DNA from: Polynucleobacter corsicus
GTDB taxonomy: Bacteria; Pseudomonadota; Gammaproteobacteria; Burkholderiales; Burkholderiaceae
Direction: 5' to 3'
DNA length: 64,000 nt
Assembly: GCF_018688255.1 (NCBI RefSeq)
Contig: NZ_CP061314.1
Span: forward strand, 744,001 to 808,000
The notes under the pieces are model-generated. The model worked only from the letters and a program-made list of their open reading frames with translations. It had not been told where the DNA came from and ran no database searches. The position numbers and the translations under genes were made by a program. Below, in pieces: positions 25,973 to 35,295 of this stretch (positions are counted from its first letter, which is position 1; each line of letters opens with the position of its first letter).

Positions 25973-26971
25973 ATGATCAATCAATCCTCCAAGCGGATTC
26001 TGTTTAAGCTTGCTTTCTTGGTCCTAAGTATCTGCAGTACTTTGTCATTGACTGCTAATGCTCAACAGGCCTTTCCAACAAAACCCATTCGCTTAATTGT
26101 AGGCTTCGCTCCTGGTGGCGGCACGGATATTGTGGCTCGTGCCATTGCTCCCAAGATGAGTGAGATCTTAGGCCAAAGCGTCATTATTGAAAACAAATCT
26201 GGTGCAGCTGGCACTATTGGTGCAGACCTCGTTGCTAAATCAAATCCAGATGGCCACACCTTGCTCATGGGCCACTCGAATTCCAATGCGATTTCTCCAT
26301 ATGTTCTGAAGAATGTGCCATACAACCCAGCGACGGATTTCACACCAACTACCTATTTAGGTTACGTGCCAAACGTGTTGGTTGTTAAGTCCTCTCTGCC
26401 AGTGAACTCAGTGGCGCAATTGATTTCCTTGGCGAAGCAAAACCCAGGGCAGATGACTTACGGCTCTTCCGGTATCGGCAGCACCCAGCATCTAGCAGGC
26501 GCTTTGTTCTCGAAGATTGCTGGCGTAGAAATGAGTCACGTACCCTACAAAGGTAGCGGTCAAGCGATTGTGGATTTATTGGGCGGTCAAATCACCATGA
26601 ACTTTGATACCTTGCCGCCAAACTTGCAGCAGATTCGCCAAGGTAGTTTAAAAGCTTTGGCAATCTCTACGCCAAAGCGCTTGGCATTGCTACCCAACGT
26701 CCCTACATTTAATGAGGTAGGTATTGTTGGCTTTGATGTGACTAACTGGTATTCCGTGATGGGGCCCAAAGGCATGGATCCTGCAGTCGTAAATAAGATT
26801 GATCAGGCCGTAAAAGCAGCCACCAATGATCCAGAGATTAAGAAAACATTAGATTCTCAAGGCTTACAACCAGAGGGCCCAGCAACACCAGCAGCCTTTA
26901 ATTTGTTCCTGGCAGGTGAGTTGGCGAAGTACCAGCGCTTGGTAAAGAGCTTAAATATCAAGGCTGAATAA
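25973..26971 (+). CDS. Tripartite tricarboxylate transporter receptor (Bug/TctC family)
   Basis: A 332-residue periplasmic binding protein with a signal peptide (about 1-30, ANAQQAFP at the cleavage zone), the family start FPTKPIRLIVGFAPGGGTD and the usual GKLKALAIST-like end region (GSLKALAISTPKR). GGAG seven bases before the ATG supports the start. No TctA/TctB membrane subunits are nearby, as is common for Bug receptors in Burkholderiales. Its neighbours suggest a carboxylic acid ligand. Confidence 0.92.
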   Translation: MINQSSKRILFKLAFLVLSICSTLSLTANAQQAFPTKPIRLIVGFAPGGGTDIVARAIAPKMSEILGQSVIIENKSGAAGTIGADLVAKSNPDGHTLLMGHSNSNAISPYVLKNVPYNPATDFTPTTYLGYVPNVLVVKSSLPVNSVAQLISLAKQNPGQMTYGSSGIGSTQHLAGALFSKIAGVEMSHVPYKGSGQAIVDLLGGQITMNFDTLPPNLQQIRQGSLKALAISTPKRLALLPNVPTFNEVGIVGFDVTNWYSVMGPKGMDPAVVNKIDQAVKAATNDPEIKKTLDSQGLQPEGPATPAAFNLFLAGELAKYQRLVKSLNIKAE

Positions 26972-26993
26972 TTCCCCTTCTATTTTTTACTCC

Positions 26994-27797
26994 ATGACAA
27001 CAGCTACAGACTCCACCCCAGATCGTATTGCCGAAGTTCGCTTAGAGCTTCGCAATAAGATTGCGTACATTACGTTTGACCATGTTGCCGCTCGCAATGC
27101 AATGACAGTGGGAATGTATCAAAGCCTGAAATCGATTTGTGAGGATTTGGCTCAGAGTTCTTCGGCTAGAGTTGCCATTTTGAGAGGCGCTGGCGGTAAG
27201 TCCTTTGTCTCGGGAAGTGATATCGCCCAGTTCTCTAGCTTTACTACTGGCGATGATGGGATTCGGTACGAAGAGGGCATTGATGCCTACCTCGCACCTT
27301 TAGCTATGTTGCCTATGCCAACGATTGCAGTTATTGATGGCATGGCAGTTGGTGGAGGTCTAGCAATTGCGAGTTGTTGCGATTTCAGAATCTCCACACC
27401 CGATGCGCGCTTCGGAGTGCCGATTGCCAAAACACTGGGTAATTGTTTATCTGCTGGCAACGTCGCTTGGCTTATTGCGCACCTGGGCATCAATATCGTC
27501 AAGCGTATGTTGTTATTGGCGGAGCTGGTGAATGCACCCGAGCTACTCAAACAGGGTTACCTACTAGGTGCCTATCCGGCTGAAGCGCTTGAGCATGAAG
27601 CAAATCAGCTAGCTGAGCGCCTAATGGGCTTGGCGCCCATCACGCAAAAATCTAGCAAACAAGCGCTTGCAAGAATCATCAAAAATAATTTACCCGATTG
27701 CAATGACCTAATTCGAGAGTGTTATGGCAGCGATGACTTTAGGAATGGGGTTGCTTCATTTCTGGATGGTAAGCCACCTAGCTGGTCTGGAAAGTAA
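26994..27797 (+). CDS. Enoyl-CoA hydratase/isomerase family protein
   Basis: A 267-residue crotonase-fold protein. The oxyanion-hole regions are GKSFVSGSDIAQF and DGMAVGGGLAIASCCDFRIS. It lacks the canonical Glu pair in an obvious form (IAKTLGNCLSAGN occupies the second catalytic loop), so its exact reaction may differ from simple hydration. It starts 22 bases after the Bug receptor gene, probably in one transcript. Together with the divergent CoA-transferase it suggests a short pathway for an imported acid. Confidence 0.87.
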   Translation: MTTATDSTPDRIAEVRLELRNKIAYITFDHVAARNAMTVGMYQSLKSICEDLAQSSSARVAILRGAGGKSFVSGSDIAQFSSFTTGDDGIRYEEGIDAYLAPLAMLPMPTIAVIDGMAVGGGLAIASCCDFRISTPDARFGVPIAKTLGNCLSAGNVAWLIAHLGINIVKRMLLLAELVNAPELLKQGYLLGAYPAEALEHEANQLAERLMGLAPITQKSSKQALARIIKNNLPDCNDLIRECYGSDDFRNGVASFLDGKPPSWSGK

Positions 27798-27801
27798 GTC
27801 C

Positions 27802-27828
27802 AGCTCTAAGCAATATCAGAGCTTTATA
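27802..27828. terminator. Weak terminator between convergent genes
   Basis: AGCTCT (27802-27807) and AGAGCT (27818-27823) form a 6-bp stem with a 10-base loop followed by TTATAAG, placed between the enoyl-CoA hydratase and hemW stops. It is modest in strength. Confidence 0.35.
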
Positions 27829-29056
27829 AGAATATCTCTTGAAGATTATTCAGATAGCGCAATCCTTGTTCAGTTGCTTTGAGCTTGTTAGGGTTTGAAT
27901 CTAACAAACCTTTTTTACTAGCCTCATCCAATCCTTTTGACACTACATTGAGCGGCAAGCCAGTGCGCTCTCCAAATGTAACGGTGTCCACACCATCAGT
28001 CAGGCGCAAGGTATTGAGCATGAATTCAAAAGGGAGATCTTTGGCCGGAATCTCTTTCGCTTCGATCAATGCATTGCCTTTAGTTTCCATCGCCTGCATA
28101 TAGGTTTCTGGATGACGTTCTCGCACCTGACGCGTAATTTTGTCAGGGAAGGAAATTTTTCCATGCGCGCCTGCACCAATCCCGATGTAATCCCCAAAGC
28201 GCCAGTAATTGAGATTGTGTTTGCACTCCTGATCTTTCTTGGCGTACGCAGATACTTCGTAGCGTCGATAGCCTGCCGCCTCTAGTAGGTTCAAGTTCTG
28301 CTCAAAGATCGCATCAATCTCATTCTCGCTGGGTAGTTTTGGAGGAAAGTTCGCAAAGTAGGTATTGGGTTCTAGCGTCAGGTTATAGAAAGAGAGGTGT
28401 GGCGTCTTAAACGAGAGAGCAGTTTCAATATCGGATTTTGCGGCTTCTAGACTTTGATTCGGTAAGCCAAACATGAGATCGAGATTAACGGATTTAAAGT
28501 GTTGCAGAGCAATGGCAATCGCGCGCTTGGCTTCTTCACCACTATGTATGCGCCCTAAAGCTTTGAGTTGGGCATCCTGAAAACTCTGAATACCTAAAGA
28601 GACGCGATTGATTCCTGCCTTAGCAAAGCCAGCAAACTTATCGGTCTCCACTGAGCCAGGATTGGCCTCCATAGTAATCTCACAATCGGGCTCTAGGTTC
28701 ACTCGTGCCCTTACGGCTGAAAGGAGTTCATTCATGCCATGGGCAGATAACAAGCTGGGGGTGCCACCACCAATAAAGATGCTGTGTACTTGACGACCCC
28801 AGATGCGAGGTAGCTCTGTTTCTAAATCAGTAATGAGGGCTTTGATGTAGCGCGCTTCATCAAAACCTTGCTTGCCATCTTTGATTTGATGTGAATTGAA
28901 ATCGCAGTAAGGACATTTCTTTTCGCACCACGGAAAGTGAATGTACAAAGACAGCGGAGGTAGGGCGGTGAGTTTTGGCTGCGTAGCCAAAACAGAATTA
29001 AGCGTATTGAGCACGGATTTGGAGTTGAGTAATGAGTTCACGCAAGGCTTGACCAC
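27824..29056 (-). CDS. hemW: Radical SAM heme chaperone HemW
   Basis: A HemW/HemN-like radical SAM protein. The iron-sulfur cysteines are in CEKKCPYCDF (CxxxCxxC) after SLYIHFPW, followed by FIGGGTPSLL and ANPGSVE. The family now has a role in heme delivery rather than coproporphyrinogen oxidation. The start is uncertain: the open frame begins at GTG 29056, overlapping rdgB by 59 bases; GTG 29014 or TTG 28990 are alternatives, and conservation starts around LPPLSLYIHFPWC. It is downstream of rdgB and rph on the same strand. Confidence 0.9.
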   Translation of the reverse strand: MVKPCVNSLLNSKSVLNTLNSVLATQPKLTALPPLSLYIHFPWCEKKCPYCDFNSHQIKDGKQGFDEARYIKALITDLETELPRIWGRQVHSIFIGGGTPSLLSAHGMNELLSAVRARVNLEPDCEITMEANPGSVETDKFAGFAKAGINRVSLGIQSFQDAQLKALGRIHSGEEAKRAIAIALQHFKSVNLDLMFGLPNQSLEAAKSDIETALSFKTPHLSFYNLTLEPNTYFANFPPKLPSENEIDAIFEQNLNLLEAAGYRRYEVSAYAKKDQECKHNLNYWRFGDYIGIGAGAHGKISFPDKITRQVRERHPETYMQAMETKGNALIEAKEIPAKDLPFEFMLNTLRLTDGVDTVTFGERTGLPLNVVSKGLDEASKKGLLDSNPNKLKATEQGLRYLNNLQEIFL

Positions 29057-29600
29057 GATGACTGATCTGGTTTTTCTCAGAGGGCTCTAATTGGGCGACG
29101 GTCTTGCCCAGCTCTGGTATAAAAAAGTGGGGGTCGTAACCAAAGCCACCATCACCCCGTGCATCATCAATAATTTGGCCATACCAGCGGGCTTGCACAA
29201 TCAGGGGCTCTGGGTCTTTGGCGTTATTGACCATCACCAGCGCGCAAACATAGTGCGCTCCACGATCAGCTTTGCTCTGCAATGCTGCAATCAGTTTTTG
29301 ATTATTAGCTGCATTATCGCCATCAAGCCCTGCGTAACGCGCTGAGTACACTCCAGGTGCTCCATCTAAGGCATGGGCACAAATCCCGGAGTCATCTGCG
29401 AGTGCGGGTAAGCCGCTCGCAGCACTAGCATGACGTGCCTTAGCAAGGGCATTCTCAATAAAGGTATGGTGCGGCTCTTCCGCCGCCGGAATACCCAATT
29501 CACCTTGAGGGATGATTTGAAAGTGAAACGGCGCCAAGAGTTCCTGAAATTCACGGACTTTGCCAGCATTGTTAGAAGCAAGAACGAGCTTTTGCACCAT
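28998..29600 (-). CDS. rdgB: dITP/XTP pyrophosphatase (RdgB/HAM1)
   Basis: A 200-residue nucleotide-pool cleaning enzyme that hydrolyses non-canonical purine triphosphates. Visible are the N-terminal LASNNAGKVREF, the ADDSGICAHALDGAPGVYSA region with substrate and metal residues, and GFGYDPHFF. Length is normal. It follows rph by seven bases and probably overlaps hemW, giving an rph-rdgB-hemW operon. Confidence 0.95.
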   Translation of the reverse strand: MVQKLVLASNNAGKVREFQELLAPFHFQIIPQGELGIPAAEEPHHTFIENALAKARHASAASGLPALADDSGICAHALDGAPGVYSARYAGLDGDNAANNQKLIAALQSKADRGAHYVCALVMVNNAKDPEPLIVQARWYGQIIDDARGDGGFGYDPHFFIPELGKTVAQLEPSEKNQISHRGQALRELITQLQIRAQYA

Positions 29601-29607
29601 CTACCTT

Positions 29608-30339
29608 TTATTTAAATGCTTCTTTTTGTAGCTGAGTTAAATCACGAATGCCTTTTTCGGCCAGATCTAACAAGGCATTTAATTCAGCGCGGGAGAAAGC
29701 GGGGCCTTCAGCAGTGCCTTGCACTTCAATCATGCCGCCTTTGCCTGTCATAACCACATTCATATCGGTATCGCAAGAAGAGTCTTCTGGGTAATCTAAA
29801 TCGAGTACGGGTACGCCTTGGTAGATCCCAACAGAAATCGCTGCAACACTATCAATAATCGGATCGGCTTTAAGTGCACCACTTTGCAAGAGAGTATTAA
29901 TTGCATCTCGTGCTGCTACATAAGCGCCGGTAATCGATGCAGTTCTTGTTCCGCCATCAGCTTGCAAGACATCGCAATCTAAATGGATGGTTCTTTCACC
30001 CAATACTTTCAGATCAAATACGCTGCGCATCGCACGGCCGATCAAGCGCTGAATCTCTTGGGTGCGACCAGATTGTTTGCCACGAGCTGCTTCACGGTCG
30101 CTGCGGGTGTGGGTCGAACGGGGGAGCATGCCGTATTCAGCGGTAACCCAACCTTCACCAGAGCCTTTTTTATGGGGAGGTACCTTTTCCAGGACGCTGG
30201 CTGTACAAAGGACTTTGGTGTCGCCAAACGCAATCAGGACGGAGCCCTCGGCATGCTTGGTAAAGGCACGGCTGATACTCACAGGGCGCAATTGCGTTGG
30301 GGTGCGACCACTTGGGCGGGTGATGTTGTGCTGAGTCAT
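29608..30339 (-). CDS. rph: Ribonuclease PH
   Basis: A 243-residue phosphorolytic 3'-exoribonuclease for tRNA 3' ends. The N-terminus RPSGRTPTQLRPVSISRAF, the region GWVTAEYGMLPRSTHTR and the catalytic zone SCDTDMNVVMTGKGG are typical. It starts divergent from yicC, with a shared promoter region of about 30 bases, so the two may overlap in control. Confidence 0.96.
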   Translation of the reverse strand: MTQHNITRPSGRTPTQLRPVSISRAFTKHAEGSVLIAFGDTKVLCTASVLEKVPPHKKGSGEGWVTAEYGMLPRSTHTRSDREAARGKQSGRTQEIQRLIGRAMRSVFDLKVLGERTIHLDCDVLQADGGTRTASITGAYVAARDAINTLLQSGALKADPIIDSVAAISVGIYQGVPVLDLDYPEDSSCDTDMNVVMTGKGGMIEVQGTAEGPAFSRAELNALLDLAEKGIRDLTQLQKEAFK

Positions 30340-30371
30340 GGGGTATGCTCCTAAAGATCTACAATGTCCCT

Positions 30372-31310
30372 ATGATATCGAGCATGACTGGTTATGGCAG
30401 CGCTTCTCGCCAAGTCTCCCTAGGGGCTGGCGTAGTAGCTGATCTGCAAGTGGAATGTCGGGCTGTAAATAGCCGCTTTCTGGATTTGGGCTTTCGTCTT
30501 CCGGACGAATGTCGCGGGGCTGAGCCTGCCTTACGAGAACTGGCTACGCAAAGCCTTTCTCGGGGTAAGGTCGAGTTCCGGGCCGCATGGCGCGTAAATT
30601 CGGGTGCTGCTGGGGCGGCTAAAGCCAATCCCCATGCCTTAGGCGCCTTAAGCAAAGATCGCCTAGATGCGCTTTACACCCTTCAAGAGCATGCTCAAGT
30701 AGCCTTTCCGAATGCAGAAGTACTGCGTATCTCCGATATTTTGCGTTGGCCCGGAATTGTTTCTGAGCCGAGAGGTGAAGAAGAGGGTTGGATTACTGCT
30801 ACTGTGGAAGCCGGCCGCGCTGCCTTAGCCGCCTTAGTGGATAGTCGCCATGCCGAAGGCAAAGCCTTGGTAACGGTCCTAACTACTATTACCAGCAAGA
30901 TGCGTGAGATTGTTAAGGTGATCGAACCAAAGGTTCCAGTCTATGTCGCCCAGTATCAAGAGAAGCTCACCGAGCGCTTGGCAGAAGCATTAACTGCCCA
31001 AGAACAAGGCAAGAGTAGTGGGTCTGGCACCGAGTTGATGGAGCGGATCCGTCAAGAGGTGGTGCTCTATGCCGTGCGTATCGATGTGGCAGAGGAATTT
31101 GCCCGACTCAAGACTCATCTTCAAGTAGTTGATACTGCCTTAGCGGGCAAGGGTCCGGTAGGTAAGCGTTTGGATTTCTTAATGCAAGAGTTAAATCGTG
31201 AAGCCAATACCTTGAGCTCCAAATCGGTTTCAGAAGAATGTACACAAGCTGCTTTAGAGCTCAAGCTCTTGATTGAGCAAATGCGTGAACAAGTGCAAAA
31301 TTTAGAGTAA
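30372..31310 (+). CDS. yicC: YicC-family endoribonuclease
   Basis: A 312-residue YicC/YloC protein. The N-terminus ISSMTGYGSASRQV and the C-terminal DFLMQELNREANTLSSKS are the two hallmark regions, and the DUF1732 end is complete. I chose ATG 30372 because family members begin MI-SMTGYG; the frame extends to 30345. The family has been described as endoribonucleolytic and helps stationary phase survival in E. coli. It is followed by gmk, as in many Proteobacteria. Confidence 0.92.
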   Translation: MISSMTGYGSASRQVSLGAGVVADLQVECRAVNSRFLDLGFRLPDECRGAEPALRELATQSLSRGKVEFRAAWRVNSGAAGAAKANPHALGALSKDRLDALYTLQEHAQVAFPNAEVLRISDILRWPGIVSEPRGEEEGWITATVEAGRAALAALVDSRHAEGKALVTVLTTITSKMREIVKVIEPKVPVYVAQYQEKLTERLAEALTAQEQGKSSGSGTELMERIRQEVVLYAVRIDVAEEFARLKTHLQVVDTALAGKGPVGKRLDFLMQELNREANTLSSKSVSEECTQAALELKLLIEQMREQVQNLE

Positions 31311-31325
31311 GCATTATTTCTACAA

Positions 31326-31982
31326 ATGATTATGGCAAGCCCTAAACCTAAAGCAAATTTAACTCCTGCCTACCAAGGCAGCATGCTGATGATCGTCGCT
31401 CCATCAGGGGCCGGCAAATCTTCTTTAGTGAATGCCTTGTTACAAGAGGATGCAGCCCTCAAGCTCTCACTCTCAACAACAACGCGTGCGCCAAGACCGG
31501 GTGAGGTAGATGGCAAGGACTATCGCTTTATCAAGAGAGATGCATTTATCGCCGAGCGTGACCAAGGCAATTTTTTGGAGCATGCTGAAGTACACGGCAA
31601 TTTTTACGGTACATCCAAAGCCTGGATTGAGACTCAGATGAAAACCGGGCGCGATGTGATGTTGGAAATCGACTGGCAGGGTGCGCAACAGATTCGTCAA
31701 ATCATTCCGGAAGTGCAGTGGATCTTTATCTTCCCGCCTTCATTTGAGGCGCTAGAAGAGCGCTTGCGTAAACGGGGTCAAGATGATGAGGCCACCATTC
31801 AGAGGAGATTGGCTGCAGCGCATTTAGAGCTCCAGCATGCTTATGAAGCTGATTTTATTGTGATCAACGATGATTTTGAGCAGGCATTGATTGATTTACG
31901 ACAGGTGGTTGCAGCCAGCCGCTTGCGCTCAGGGCCGATTATGGCTCGTAACCCTGCGCTTTTAAAGCGCCTCGGAGTCTAA
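31326..31982 (+). CDS. gmk: Guanylate kinase
   Basis: About 218 residues; phosphorylates GMP to GDP. The P-loop APSGAGKSSL follows MLMIV, and STTTRAPRPGEVDGKDY and the EHAEVHGNFYGTS GMP-binding region are intact. ATG 31326 and ATG 31332 are both possible starts. It lies 15 bases after yicC and upstream of rpoZ and the ppGpp enzyme gene, a conserved stringent-response-linked gene order. Confidence 0.95.
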   Translation: MIMASPKPKANLTPAYQGSMLMIVAPSGAGKSSLVNALLQEDAALKLSLSTTTRAPRPGEVDGKDYRFIKRDAFIAERDQGNFLEHAEVHGNFYGTSKAWIETQMKTGRDVMLEIDWQGAQQIRQIIPEVQWIFIFPPSFEALEERLRKRGQDDEATIQRRLAAAHLELQHAYEADFIVINDDFEQALIDLRQVVAASRLRSGPIMARNPALLKRLGV

Positions 31983-32027
31983 TCAGTTATCCTATGGGAG
32001 TTGAAGCTAAATTTAAGTGAGTCCAGC

Positions 32028-32231
32028 ATGGCCCGTATTACTGTAGAAGATTGTCTAAAAACCATCCCCAATCGTTTTGAGCTGGTATTGGCTGCGACTT
32101 ATCGTGCACGTCAATTAGTTCAAGGTCACTCCCCACGTGTTGAGTCCAGAGATAAAGCAACCGTAGTTGCATTACGTGAAGTTGCTGCTGGTGTAACCGA
32201 CCGTGACATGTTGACCAAAGTACCTTTGTAA
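32028..32231 (+). CDS. rpoZ: RNA polymerase omega subunit
   Basis: 67 residues beginning MARITVEDCLKTIPNRFELV, the standard omega N-terminus; the region VESRDKATVVALREVAAG matches the conserved helix. The frame extends upstream to 32001 but homology starts at ATG 32028. Omega helps assembly of RNA polymerase and forms part of a ppGpp site, in keeping with the ppGpp enzyme encoded next. Confidence 0.96.
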   Translation: MARITVEDCLKTIPNRFELVLAATYRARQLVQGHSPRVESRDKATVVALREVAAGVTDRDMLTKVPL

Positions 32232-32246
32232 TTTAGGGGTTCCGTT

Positions 32247-34592
32247 GTGGAGCTCCCCTTAGGCGACCCAAACACATCGGAACTCAAAGGTCAGATCTCG
32301 CCTAAAGAGATCGCTCACAGCGATAAGTCTTCCATCATCGCGACATTGTTGGCTCAATCGAGTCGACACCTGTTTGGCCCAACCTCTGCGCCTGCATTAC
32401 CTCTAAAGCACCAAGTTGTTTCAATTGATGGACTGATTTCTAAATTGGGTTATCTTAAGCCTGAAGAAATTACCCTCATTAAGCAAGCCTTTCATTTTGC
32501 TGATGCGGCTCATCTTGGTCAGTATCGCCACAGTGGTGAACCTTACATTACCCATCCAGTAGCAGTTGCTGAGCTTTGCGCTACCTGGCGCTTAGACGCG
32601 TCATCCATCATGGCGGCTTTAATGCATGATGTGATTGAGGATACGGGTTGTACTCAAGCAGACCTAGTTGGTAAGTTTGGTAGCAAAGTAGCAGAGCTCG
32701 TAGAGGGCTTAACTAAGCTCGATAAGCTGGAGTTCCAAAGTCATGCTGAGGCACAAGCTGAAAGCTTTCGCAAGATGTTTATGGCAATGGCGCGCGATGT
32801 CCGAGTCATTTTGGTCAAGCTCGCAGATCGTACACACAATATGCGCACGCTTGATGCTGTCCCAATGGAAAAGCGTCGCCGGGTAGCTGCTGAAACGATT
32901 GAGATCTACGCTCCGATTGCACACCGCTTAGGTCTCAATGTCATTTACCGCGATTTACAAGACTTGAGTTTCCGTTACTCCATGCCCATGCGCTTTAGGG
33001 TGATTGAAGGTGCAGTAAAGCGGGCGCGCGGTAACCGCAAGGAGATGGTGGAGAAGATTTTGCAGAATGCCCGGATGGCATTTGCAAAAGCCAATCTCGG
33101 AGTGGATCTGCAGGGTCGAGAAAAAACCCTATTTAGTATCTACAGCAAAATGCGCAGTAAGCATTTGAGCTTTTCTCAAGTGCTCGATGTGTATGCGTTC
33201 AGGGTCACTGTCCATTCAATTGATGAGTGTTATCGTGCGCTCGGCATTTTGCATGCGCTCTACAAGCCCATGCCTGGAAAGTTTAAGGATTACATTGCCA
33301 TTCCTAAGCTCAATGGTTATCAGTCTTTGCATACGACGCTATTGGGTCCATCAGGCGTGCCAGTAGAGTTCCAGATACGTACAAGCGATATGCATGCGGT
33401 TGCTGAAGCAGGTGTTGCTGCGCACTGGGCCTATAAAGATGGCGGTCCCGATATGAGCGAGGTGCAAAACCGCGCACACCAATGGCTGCAATCCTTGATT
33501 GATATTCAGGATAGCAGTGGCGATTCTCAAGAATTCTTAGAGCACGTCAAAATTGATTTATTCCCGGATGCAGTTTATGTCTTTACGCCGAAAGGGCAGA
33601 TTAGAGCCTTGCCGCGTGGTGCTACCGCTCTCGATTTTGCTTATTCCGTTCATAGTGATGTAGGTAATACTTGCGTAGCAGTCAAGATTAACGGCATGCA
33701 GTTACCTCTCCGTAGTGAGTTAAAGAACAGCGATATTGTTGAGGTAGTGACATCTGCGAACTCTCAACCTAATCCAGGTTGGTTAGCATTTGTGAGGACA
33801 GGAAAGGCTCGCGCCTCGATTCGGCATTCACTGAAGACCAAGCACTATGCCGAGTCTTTGCAGTTAGGTGAACGCCTGTTGGCTAGTGCATTGCGTCAGC
33901 AGGGAGTTGATGCTGGACTACTATCACCAGAGCTCTGGGAAAAGTTATTGCATTGGACTGGCGATAAAACGCGCGAAGAGGCCTGTGTGAATATTGCCTT
34001 GGGCCGCAGATCCTCTCAAGAGCTGGCAATTCGCTTAAATATTTTGATTGATGATGAGGGTGGCTCCGACCAAATGCGCTTGGGCGCGGCAGACTGGGTC
34101 TCCCCCCAACAAGAAATTGCCTCACACCATCATCAGCGTCAAGCCATCCTGGTGGATGGTCGCGAAGGAAACTCGATTCATTTTCAAACCTGCTGTCATC
34201 CTATTCCAGGCGATAACATTATTGGTTATCTTGGTAAGGGTGAGGGTTTGCAGGTGCATACCAATGACTGCCAAGTAGCCCTCAGAATGCTCTCTAAAGA
34301 TAGTGATAAGTGGGTAGAGGTCGAGTGGGGTAAAGAGGTTAATCGGGAGTTTGAGGTTGACCTAGCGATTGATACGCATCAAGGCAAAGGCGTATTAGCT
34401 AGAGTGGCAAGCAGTGTGACTGCTGCAGATTCCAACATCATGAACGTATCGATGGATGATCGCTACAAAGAAGATGCTGTCACGATTCGTTTCACCATTC
34501 AGGTATCAGACCGCTTACATCTCGCTAAAGTCATGCGTAGTTTGCGTGCAAACCATGATGTGATGCGCGTGACCCGCGTCCGGGTTAGTTAG
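32247..34592 (+). CDS. spoT: Bifunctional (p)ppGpp synthetase/hydrolase (SpoT/Rel)
   Basis: A 781-residue RSH protein starting with GTG 32247. Domains in order: HD hydrolase (HPVAVAELCATWRLD, then ALMHDVIEDTG, about 105-250), RelA/SpoT synthetase (about 290-400, with NGYQSLHTTLLGPSGVPVEF), TGS (about 440-500, VFTPKGQIRALPRGATALD), a helical region and a C-terminal ACT domain (about 700-781). The HD site appears intact, supporting hydrolysis as well as synthesis. A second Burkholderiales RSH, RelA, would be elsewhere. Confidence 0.95.
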   Translation: MELPLGDPNTSELKGQISPKEIAHSDKSSIIATLLAQSSRHLFGPTSAPALPLKHQVVSIDGLISKLGYLKPEEITLIKQAFHFADAAHLGQYRHSGEPYITHPVAVAELCATWRLDASSIMAALMHDVIEDTGCTQADLVGKFGSKVAELVEGLTKLDKLEFQSHAEAQAESFRKMFMAMARDVRVILVKLADRTHNMRTLDAVPMEKRRRVAAETIEIYAPIAHRLGLNVIYRDLQDLSFRYSMPMRFRVIEGAVKRARGNRKEMVEKILQNARMAFAKANLGVDLQGREKTLFSIYSKMRSKHLSFSQVLDVYAFRVTVHSIDECYRALGILHALYKPMPGKFKDYIAIPKLNGYQSLHTTLLGPSGVPVEFQIRTSDMHAVAEAGVAAHWAYKDGGPDMSEVQNRAHQWLQSLIDIQDSSGDSQEFLEHVKIDLFPDAVYVFTPKGQIRALPRGATALDFAYSVHSDVGNTCVAVKINGMQLPLRSELKNSDIVEVVTSANSQPNPGWLAFVRTGKARASIRHSLKTKHYAESLQLGERLLASALRQQGVDAGLLSPELWEKLLHWTGDKTREEACVNIALGRRSSQELAIRLNILIDDEGGSDQMRLGAADWVSPQQEIASHHHQRQAILVDGREGNSIHFQTCCHPIPGDNIIGYLGKGEGLQVHTNDCQVALRMLSKDSDKWVEVEWGKEVNREFEVDLAIDTHQGKGVLARVASSVTAADSNIMNVSMDDRYKEDAVTIRFTIQVSDRLHLAKVMRSLRANHDVMRVTRVRVS

Positions 34593-34609
34593 ATTCCTGT
34601 AAATCTCTT

Positions 34610-35110
34610 TTATTTGTACTGAATGTCCAGGATTTCAATCTCAGTTGGGCCCGTTGGCGTTTGAATTTTGACGCAATCACCTAGGCGCGATTTGATTAAG
34701 GCTTTGGCTATAGGTGATACCCAGCTGACATGACCCAGATCTAAATCAACCTCATCGACGCCCACAATCGTAATGCTGGTCTTTTTGCCAGCATCGACAC
34801 CTTCCAAGTTCTCATAAGTGACGGTGGCCCCAAAAAAGACCTGATCGGCATCGGCTTCACCCGATTTTCGGACTTGGTTATCGACCACCACAGCAAATTC
34901 AAGGCGCTGGTTGAGGAAGCGAATCCGGCGATCTATCTCCCGAAGGCGCTTTTTTCCGTAAATATAGTCACCATTCTCGGAGCGGTCGCCATTGGAGGCG
35001 GCCCAGTGAACAACCTTGACAACCTCTGGCCGATCCAGGTTTAGGAGCTGTAAAAGCTCGCTTTTAATGCGTTCGTGACCAGCAGGTGTGATGTAGTTCT
35101 TCTCTTCCAT
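34610..35110 (-). CDS. greB: Transcription elongation factor GreB
   Basis: 166 residues: an N-terminal coiled coil (NYITPAGHERIKSELLQLL to IRFLNQRLEFAVVV) and a FKBP-like C-terminal domain ending IEILDIQYK. It stimulates transcript cleavage in backtracked RNA polymerase. The start ATG 35110 is chosen since family homology begins MEEKNYITP; a longer frame up to 35206 would run antisense through the tRNA-Arg gene. It is convergent with spoT. Confidence 0.95.
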   Translation of the reverse strand: MEEKNYITPAGHERIKSELLQLLNLDRPEVVKVVHWAASNGDRSENGDYIYGKKRLREIDRRIRFLNQRLEFAVVVDNQVRKSGEADADQVFFGATVTYENLEGVDAGKKTSITIVGVDEVDLDLGHVSWVSPIAKALIKSRLGDCVKIQTPTGPTEIEILDIQYK

Positions 35111-35128
35111 GGCATAATTATGACTGTT

Positions 35129-35205
35129 GCGGCTGTAGCTCAGCTGGATAGAGTACTTGGCTACGAACCAAGGGGTCGTGGGTTCAATTCCTGCCAGCCG
35201 CACCA
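35129..35205 (+). tRNA. tRNA-Arg (anticodon ACG)
   Basis: Acceptor GCGGCTG pairs with CAGCCGC, anticodon stem-loop CTTGG-CTACGAA-CCAAG has anticodon ACG, the T loop is GGTTCAATTC, and CCA is encoded. Length 77 bases. Its 5' end is 18 bases from the divergent greB start. Confidence 0.97.
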
Positions 35206-35213
35206 ACCCTTAC

Positions 35214-35250
35214 AGGGCCTAGTTGAAAAACTGGGCCCTTTTTCTTTTTT
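35214..35250 (+). terminator. Rho-independent terminator after tRNA-Arg
   Basis: AGGGCCTAGTT and AACTGGGCCCT form an 11-bp stem with one T-G pair and a GAAA loop, followed by TTTTCTTTTTT. Confidence 0.93.
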
Positions 35251-35295
35251 GAGGCATTTCATAGTGGTTTCATGTAGATCCCTTATAGTTTGCCT

